Assembly: GCA_025094145.1 (NCBI GenBank)
Contig: JALLLS010000058.1
Location: 167,827-231,826 of the forward strand
DNA from: Spinellus fusiger
Lineage: Eukaryota > Mucoromycota > Mucoromycetes > Mucorales > Phycomycetaceae
Reading direction: 5' to 3'
DNA: 64,000 nucleotides
The notes beneath the pieces were generated by a model. It ran no database searches. It worked only from the letters and a program-made list of their open reading frames with translations, and was not told where the DNA came from. The position numbers and the translations under genes were made by a program. Of the stretch, positions 57,361-64,000 are shown piece by piece (within the stretch, counting starts at the first letter, position 1; the number at the start of each line of letters is the position of its first letter).

Positions 57361-58847
57361 ACACCCAAAGATTTTTGGGATATATAAGGAATATCCTGAG
57401 AAAAAAATCACAATATTCTTATGATTGGCGAAGGTGTTTAAAAGGGCCTTTTCGCTGTCTAAATAGTCAATTTCAAACTCTGATTGCCTGTTTAAGCAGT
57501 GACGATTGACTGCAATTTAAAAGTATAGAATTGGCTGTAAAGACAAAAAATAGAACAAGAATCACCCCAAAATTACAACTCAGTCACTGCATTTATTGTT
57601 TAGCATAATATGTTATCCTTAAGCCTTACAAAAAAAAATTATCCTTAAGCCCATAGTATTTGTAGTATAACACTGCTTAAGAAAGATGTATTATAAAACA
57701 CACGGAATTAACTTTAGTGGCCATTGTCCATAAAATAGAGCCAAACTCACTTACATTGAGAACTGTATAGTCACTCATTGACTCAATATTTATAATCACT
57801 TCAGTAACTATGTTATTGTAACTGGTATTAACAGTGGTGCTTAATGATTACAAAGTATTATTTATAATACTGTTTTTTAGGTCCAAGGCAAATAGAGTGT
57901 GAATTATTTGACTTGTGAATTTTATGAGTAGAGGCTAGTGTATACATTACCAGAATAGAGAAAGAAAAATGATTTGTTTTGATATTCCCCTCCTTTTGTT
58001 ATTTCTCACACTGTCCATGCAACTTAACGCCCAAGTACCCGTTAAGATGAACATAAATAAACAAGGTAATATGCCATTATTAACAAAGAAAAACAATAGA
58101 AAGTGATAGACACTACCAAATTCTGTTCTTAAGGTAAAAAGGGTAAGTAATGTCTTCATCCGGGTTTGAGTTCATTGTATTCCACAAGGCACTCAATGTA
58201 TTGTTATTAGGCAAGTAAAGACTCCTTTCAAGTCAGTCTCAGGTTGTCTTCTATACTGTCAATGATATCTAGGGCATACTCTTGAGCATAGTTATCTATC
58301 TCCCAAGGATAAATCACAAGGCTTTTAGGGTGTGGATTCTATTGCTATGAGGGAATGCACTTAGGCGGTAGCTATAGTACATAATATAGTATTATTTATA
58401 CTATTACAATAAACAATATATTCTATTCATAATACAATTTTGTCGTGATGTCACTTTCCTTTTATGGATAATGACATCTTTAGTGAAGAAGCTAACTGGA
58501 AAAAGAAAGGTGAACAGTTGAAATTAGACTAAAGGATAGCTCGTCCTGAAGATGTAATTATTATATCATAAGTTAGCAGAAGTAGTGCGTAGAAACATTA
58601 TAAAAGAAGTAATCAATTGAATGAATAAAGAACAGAGTTCTACTACACGTTTAACTGTCCGGATTTCCTTTGATAACTAAGATCAAAGACGACAATTTGA
58701 TAGTGAGGTATCCACAAAAGAAAATAATTATTTGGACATCCGCAAATCTTTTGATTTTAAACACAGTACCATAAAAGGGCAAAATATTTTCGGTCTTAAA
58801 AGGAAGGGAATATTAGCGCTTAAAGGCCAGAAAATCTTTGGGTGTGT
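57361..58847. mobile_element. Non-autonomous Fanzor-family element with nested LTR (copy G)
   Basis: TA|CACCCAAAGATTTTTGGGATA at the left and TTAAAGGCCAGAAAATCTTTGGGTGTG|TA at the right. Collinear with copy F and almost identical to it. No Fanzor exon. A solo LTR lies inside at 58441-58694, and the element itself sits in the dead mariner copy 2. Insertion order is therefore mariner, then Fanzor-family element, then LTR. Confidence 0.82.
58441..58694 (-). repeat. Solo LTR nested in copy G
   Basis: 254 bp, TGTCGTGATGTCAC...AAGACGACA, flanked by ATTT on both sides (58437-58440 and 58695-58698), a 4-bp target duplication. Excising it restores ACAATTTGATA as in the sister elements. Orientation is opposite to that of the 40.5-, 41.1- and 52.8-kb LTRs. 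Confidence 0.85.
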
Positions 58848-59066
58848 ATCCAGAATGCTCAGCCTTTAGTAAGGAAATAATAAAACCCATCTTTAATTAC
58901 CACACCTACATCTTCGATCCTGTAGACTATTCTCACAGACAAATGATAAATAATTACCCTAAATATATATAATTCATATACAAATATAATTCTGATTATT
59001 ATTATATAATATATAATATGAACATGTAGAATGATCTATCTAATTACATACCTTAAAATCGTATAT

Positions 59067-59986
59067 AAACTGAGGTCAAAGAATTTTTTTTATAAAGGAA
59101 CCTGAGCTCAATTTTATTATGAAAATCTATGCGAAGTAGCTGTAGAGAGTCACTAGTTTTTTTTTTCTAAATTATTGGATTTTGAGATTTTGAATTTTTT
59201 TTTCTTTTTTCTATTTTATGATGTTAGGGCTTGGGGGGGAGCGGAGCCTTTGCTGAAGAAAGATCAATGTCCATTTCAGCTGTGAATTGCTGTAAGAGTC
59301 TATTGGCGGAGGAAAGAACAAGAGAAGAGGTGAAAGGTTGGTTCTGGAAAACATTGAGCCAATGATGGCGCCAGATAGAGAGCAAGAAACTGCTGAAGAT
59401 GGTGATGGAGGGAGAGCGAGAGCAGGAACTTGGCAGGGAAAGTGAGAAGAAGGCCTCTCGAAGGCTGGGCAGTTTCAGGGTAGTGTTGAAATGCGTGAAC
59501 CAGCACGAAGACCAGACCGAGAACTTGATGGAGCATAGAAAGAGGAAATGTTCCAATGTATCCTCTTCAATATTGCATATAGGGCATATCGGTGTAGGGA
59601 AAAGGAGAGGCATAATGGTATGGAGAAGAGAGCGGAATGGGAGCTTCTTGTGGACGATACGGAACCATAGGGTGCGGACTTGGTGGTGAATTGGGAAGGC
59701 CCAGAAGGAACGCCACTGCTTGGTGTTTAGTGGGGGGTCATAGGTGGGAAGAGGGTGGGTTTTGGTGGAGCATAGGCGGCGGAAGGAGCGAGAAGACAGA
59801 CGAGACCATGAGAGAGGGGCGACGAGAATTGACAGTAAAGGAAGTGGATCCACGCTGTCACCCGAGACGGGGGGAAGATCTGGATGAAGGTGGTATATTT
59901 GCTCGGGAGGGAAAGTGGTGCGAAGAAGGAAAGGATGTAGGAAACGAGAGTGTGTGTCGAGTTGCCGGAAAACTGAGGTCAAAGAA
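59067..59986 (-). mobile_element. 5'-truncated LINE insertion with target-site duplication
   Basis: A 17-bp direct repeat, AAACTGAGGTCAAAGAA, stands at 59067-59083 and again at 59970-59986. Between them the minus strand carries the end of a LINE reverse-transcriptase protein, a short 3' untranslated region and an A-rich tail (T-run on the plus strand at 59084-59090). A perfect 17-bp duplication, A-tail and 5' truncation are the marks of target-primed reverse transcription. Confidence 0.9.
59224..59982 (-). pseudogene. LINE reverse-transcriptase C-terminal region (zf-RVT)
   Basis: An uninterrupted frame of about 250 codons. The core is WRSFWAFPIHHQVRTLWFRI, then VHKKLPFRSLLHTIMP, then the zinc knuckle CPICNIEEDTLEHFLFLC (C-x2-C...H...C), then FSVWSSCWFTHF. 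This is the zf-RVT module that follows reverse transcriptase in many LINEs. Polymerase and endonuclease domains are missing because the insertion is 5'-truncated; the first residues come from the target flank. The frame being open means the insertion is fairly recent. Confidence 0.85.
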
Positions 59987-60412
59987 AGAATGCGCCATTT
60001 AATATTTTATGAAATATTTAATCTACGCCTTTAATTTAGTATTTTTACAACCTTCAATGTGATAAATTCTAAACTTCTGTCAATCGATAAATATTCTTTT
60101 TTTATATAGGAATCATATATTCTATATCTATATTATCTTGTGATTTATTGAGCCAATAGGGGTATTTGTTAAAATTTAATATCTTCGAATTATGTTGGTA
60201 ATGTAAGCATTTATGAATTCGTTGAGTACAATATTCTACAGACACACAAAATTAGAAAGTATACGATTTCTCTTTTTTGAAATCCTGAAAAAAAAACATG
60301 CTTTACAGATATAAATGTTACGACCTCAAAACACATACTAATGACTTCAAATTTAACACAAAGTTAGTTTAACATATTGTTTATATTAATATATATATAT
60401 AAAAGTTTTTAT
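59987..60412. other. Intergenic, no gene seen
   Basis: AT-rich; an ATATATATA run near 60394 borders the next transposon. Confidence 0.45.
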
Positions 60413-61430
60413 TTAATATTTTGTTGGACCACCTTTGGCATCAATAACTGCCTGGCAGCGATCCTTGATTGAGCCAACTAAACGTTCGGCAAGATCAATG
60501 TGGATATTTCTCCAGGCTTCTTCTAAAGCTGTCTTGAGCTCATCAATATTTTTGATACCAGCTCTCTTGTCATTGATAAGATTATCAAGACAGCTCCAGA
60601 GATGTTCAATGGGGTTGAGATCAGGACTTTGAGCAGGCAAGTAATCAAAGCGCCTGATTGCATGTGTGTTTTTTCATCATATTGTATAGCCAGCTGTATG
60701 GCAGCTAGCCCCATCTTGGGATATAAAGTCCTTATCCTCTTTCTCATTCAATTCAATGAACCATGGCAGAAATTATCCTGCCAAAATGTTAACATATATG
60801 TCCTGATTTAAAGTGCCATCAATAAAGACCAAAGGCCCAAACCTACCTGCCCAGAAACAGCTCCAGATCATGACGCTGCCTTTCCCCCATTTGGTTGTAG
60901 GTATGATGTGAGCAGCCTTATACCTCTTTCCTATCCTTCAAATAAATCTGGCTCTTCCCTGGTAACCCTCTACTTCAAACCGTGACTCATTAGACCATAC
61001 GACGCGTCTCCAGTCCTCAGGAGTCCAATTGACCCGTTCCTTCGCTCAACAAAGTCTTTTCTTCATGTTTTCTTCAGACAACCTTGGTTTGTGTGATCTG
61101 AAGTAGGAACCAAACCCAATCTGATGAGTATATCTGATGAATGTTGCTCTACAGATGATTATCTCATGAGCCTTAAGTTCCAAATTTATGAAGTTATAGG
61201 AGGCAAATGGGTTGCCTCTTAGAATGGCCTCAAGTCGTCTGAGGTCTCTCTCGTTTAGTTTTTTTGGTGCACCATAACTAGGTCTTAGTAGAGGTGTATC
61301 ATTAGTCTTGATTCTACTAATAGTATTTTGGACAGTGGACTTGCTAATGCCAATGACCTTTGAAATGCTACCCATGGAGTAATTTTCATTTTTTAAGCCA
61401 ATATACACCTCATTACTCTATTTTCTTCAA
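60413..61430 (-). pseudogene. Tc1-like transposase, broken, first catalytic Asp replaced
   Basis: N-terminal HTH: YSMGSISKVIGISKSTVQNT, linker YGAPKKLNERDLRRLEAILR. Core: WTPEDWRRVVWSNESRFEVE, where SDESRF is usual, so the first metal-binding Asp is Asn. Then KWGKGSVMIWSCFWAGRFGP, DGTLNQDIYVNILAG, SQDGASCHTAGYT (second Asp) and PAQSPDLNPIEHLWSCLDNL (third acid). C-terminus RCQAVIDAKGGPTKY. There are stops after KKRLC, ILAG and GYT. This is a different family from the mariners at 41 and 56 kb. Confidence 0.88.
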
Positions 61431-62099
61431 GCTTATTATAAACTCTCGGGTTTCTAGTTAAGGATTATTTGTTTGACATTTGAGATTGATTAATGGAATG
61501 TGATTCTGTGGTAAAGAAGAAGAATCATGTTTAAAAATTTATAAATTAGGGGGTCGTGTACTTTCTAGTTTTGTGTGACTATAAAAAAAATTCATTTGGT
61601 TTGAGATAAAGCTTTTAGGGCGTACAATAGAATTACATTTCTATACCTTTTTCTAACTTTCACTGCTTTGCTATCCTTGTAGTATGAATATAGTTATTTT
61701 CCTGTAAGATGTAGCAATTTTTTTGTTTAATTCAACATAGATACTAAATCTCATTGACACATCTTTATTTCAAAACATTGTTACTTTTTTTGGACTTAAT
61801 ATTCAATAATATTATGAATATCTTCTCGTAGGTTTTACTGTTAAAAATGACCCGTAAAATTTAATTACATAATCAGGCTTATTGTAGAAATTGAATTGAT
61901 TCTAGAGAAGTTGTATGTTCAATTTTATTATAACTCACTTACTTTCATTACTCATCATGAGCTTGCATTATAACTTATTGAAATCATGTCACTGGTTGTC
62001 TCTCAGGTATCTATCTTTCTCTAATAATGAATTATATGACAGAATGTTATTTTCTTATTTGTTTTTTCTTATGGAAACTCTTCAGAAATCTGTCCAACA
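61431..62099. other. Intergenic, no gene seen
   Basis: AT-rich. CACACCCAAAGATCTTAAGA at about 62098-62117 resembles a Fanzor-family terminus for about 14 bases, but no further homology follows. Confidence 0.4.
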
Positions 62100-63178
62100 C
62101 ACCCAAAGATCTTAAGATACACTCTCTTCGGAAATTATTGGTGCAAAAATAAAAATAAATTTGGTGCAAAAATGGAATGCACTAAGTGTACCAAAAAATG
62201 AATTTATTATAAACATACTCTTTCTAAACAATCGTCAAATCTGGACTGGGAGTATCTACAGAATCCTTGAAAGACACTGAGCAGCACTTTATTACAAGAA
62301 CCTTATATCCTTGAGGATAATGTTTCCTCATCCAAAAGAGCTTCTCTTTTGAGTCTATTCTTTACAACTGACTATAATTGCTCAATAGGATTAAGCTCAG
62401 GCGAATAAGGTGGAAGATAAATGCAGCTATATCCTCTACCCTCAATATAAAGCTGAATTTCTCTGTTTTTATGGATAGAGGCATTGTCCATGATCAAATA
62501 CAGCCCCACCCTTACCTTTTTGACTCTGGATGGGACCAATTACTGCTATTCTTTTCTTTTCTTTTCTTCAAAGCTGCTTTGTCAATGAAAACACAGTTGC
62601 TCAAGAAATCCATGTCGGATTCCTGTCAGCAAGTAACTCAGTTGTACCTTTCTTCAATCTTTTTGGGACTATTTCGCTCTACTGAATGGAAATGAGCTCT
62701 TTTGGGTGTGAAATGACATTTCTTGGTAAGTCATGCAAAGTAGATTTCTTGATTTCAAGACTCATAAACTGGGTATTCAACCGCTCCATCATTATCTCCA
62801 GGACACTATCTGTCTTTTCATCTACCATGTCAACCACAAAATCCATATGTTCTTTGCAAAGTTTAGGTGGTCTTCCAGCCGAATTACTATTGGAACTACC
62901 ACCATCTTTCCTGTGAGGTAAGTCCTCATCCTTATTTAAACTCTCTGTTTCTTATTTAAATCAGTTTTGACCAGTGCTAGGAGGTATGTTGACCTTTTTG
63001 CAAGCAGCACGGACACTAAGTTGCTTCTCATACACTTAATAAAAGAAATCCTATTATCCACTTTTATATATGAACAATAGTTCGCTTTTTTTATCTGTTT
63101 ATTTTTGATTATGCCATCATCTTCTAAGTTGTCAAGTTTATTGTTCTTGGCCTGCTTTTCTGGAGGCCTCAGCTCCAT
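62100..63178 (-). pseudogene. IS630-type (DDE_3) transposase relic
   Basis: From 63178 downward on the minus strand: ISFIKCMRSNLVSV, then KVNIPPSTGQN in a shifted frame (HTH region); GRPPKLCKEHMDFVVDMVDE and VLEIMMERLNTQFMSLEIKK; SHPKELISIQ and VPKRLKKGTTELLADRNPTW; LLSNCVFIDKA, where the first catalytic Asp is present; then, after an apparent internal deletion, MDNASIHKNREIQLYIEGRG (second Asp) and YSCIYLPPYSPELNPIEQL, with the third acidic residue. The tail reads VVKNRLKREALLDEETLSSR. Many stops and frameshifts. This is the IS630/Tc1 superfamily branch with YSPELNPIEQ, common in early-diverging fungi. Confidence 0.85.
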
Positions 63179-63211
63179 GTAGTGTCTAAAGTTTGTGACA
63201 TTGTGCAGTAG

Positions 63212-64000
63212 GTACAGTTCAAAGTATTTTTTATTTGTAGGTGTTGATTGCTATTCGCGCATTGGGCATGTTAGCCACCCTATGAGAACTTTTGAAAAAA
63301 TAGAATAAACATTAAAACACTTCAAATACGAAAGTGAAAAAAAAATGCAAATGAATGGGAAACAGAAGGACCGAGAAATACAAAACCTCAAATGAGGGGA
63401 AAATAATGAAAATGAGTGGAAATGATGGTAAAATGAGAATTATGAATAGACATCCAAAAGACCATAAAGTCAGCAAGGAAACCAGGACACCAAAAAGATA
63501 ACCGTCATCCTGTGGCGATTCGAAATCCAACGAGGGATACTTAGAGCAACTCGGACAATCCTGAGGACACAAATACAGCAACTACACTAGCAGCTTCTGG
63601 CTTTGCTAAACGGGTTAAGAATGGGTGGTAGAGGAGAGATCGGAGGAGAAGTGAGGATACAGCGTCTGTTGCTGCAGGAGTCTTTGCACTCTATGGCGGC
63701 GTTGGCGTTCCCGCTCAACACACCCATCAGCAGCCTCAATGAGCAAGCTACCAGCTGATGGCTCTACCTTAAACTCTCGAGTAGACGTGGCTCGATCAAT
63801 GGCTTGCAGCAGTATTAACAAACTGGGCCAAAGGTCTCGCCATTTAACAAAAGACTTAACCGTGCGCGGCAGAAGATTTAGACAATAGTCAATTGGATGA
63901 ACATCTTGTGGTGGTGCAGGAACTAGGAAGAACAAGAACGTGGAGCGTTCATGGTCAACAAATGTGCAAGTGAGAAAGTGGTCCCGATTGGCAGATGGGT
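63212..64000 (-). repeat. Unclassified repeat, copy 2, running off the window
   Basis: Counterpart of 53731-54525 in the same orientation. The minus strand has an open frame of about 106 codons at 63615-63935 (VHPIDYCLNLLPRTVKSFVK; WRDLWPSLLILLQAIDRATS; VERERQRRHRVQRLLQQQTL). A second conserved frame at 63312-63581 carries YPSLDFESPQDDGYLFGVLV. No recognised domain. The element continues past 64000, so its far end is unknown. Confidence 0.75.

Noticed and set aside
59399..60002. Two plus-strand frames over the LINE
   Set aside because: They are antisense to the zf-RVT frame, which has the C-x2-C...H...C knuckle and flanking motifs; the plus frames have only Gly/Arg/Glu bias.
62098..62117. 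Possible further Fanzor-family terminus (CACACCCAAAGATCTTAAGA)
   Set aside because: Match fades after about 14 bases and lacks the neighbouring conserved blocks seen in all accepted ends.

Overview
This is nuclear DNA from a fungus. Genes have many short spliceosomal introns (34 to about 90 bp, GT..AG), the sequence is AT-rich, and compact genes sit between stretches dominated by decayed transposons. The gene set (a RasGEF, an Sfl1/HSF-type factor, a Slp1-like SUN protein, a Pos5-like NAD kinase) together with IS630-like, Tc1/mariner, Ty3, LINE and Fanzor remnants best fits an early-diverging fungus, probably Mucoromycota. That placement is inference from protein style; no search was run.

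Layout. 0-1.2 kb: 3' part of a RasGEF gene. 1.2-10.8 kb: no intact gene; it holds a 3.0-kb TA-flanked element (3692-6687) carrying a decayed, intron-containing Fanzor (TnpB-like) gene, a Tc1 relic, an unidentified coding relic and a solo element end. 10.8-21.3 kb: a gene cluster with a NUFIP1-like zinc-finger protein, an ABHD1/3-type hydrolase, a SUN-domain ER/nuclear-envelope protein and one unidentified protein. 22.7-26.0 kb: three more members of the Fanzor-element family interleaved with LTR fragments. 26.0-32.6 kb: the densest genic block, with SAP30BP/HCNGP-like, NAD kinase, DnaJ (Sis1/DNAJB1 type) and ribosomal protein uS12. 32.8-37.6 kb: a broken Ty3-type retrotransposon. 39.5-42.8 kb: Fanzor-family deletion derivative with a nested solo LTR, another LTR, and a dead mariner. 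42.8-49.8 kb: about 7 kb with no recognisable gene. 49.9-51.7 kb: HSF-type transcription factor. 52.7-64 kb: nested transposon graveyard (solo LTR, an unclassified repeat, Tc1 relic, second copy of the dead mariner, second copy of the Fanzor-family derivative with an LTR inside, a 5'-truncated LINE with 17-bp target duplication, a third Tc1 with a mutated catalytic Asp, an IS630-like relic, and a second copy of the unclassified repeat running off the window end).

The host genes are mostly housekeeping and do not form one pathway. The most interesting system is the Fanzor element family. Two members keep the zinc-ribbon/RuvC-III end of a Fanzor gene followed by a conserved non-coding segment of about 170 bp (candidate omega RNA plus element end). 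At least five copies share CACACC...GGTGTG inverted ends next to TA dinucleotides. This suggests an RNA-guided nuclease gene riding on a TA-targeting, Tc1/mariner-like transposon rather than on an IS607-type one. All copies seen here are broken.
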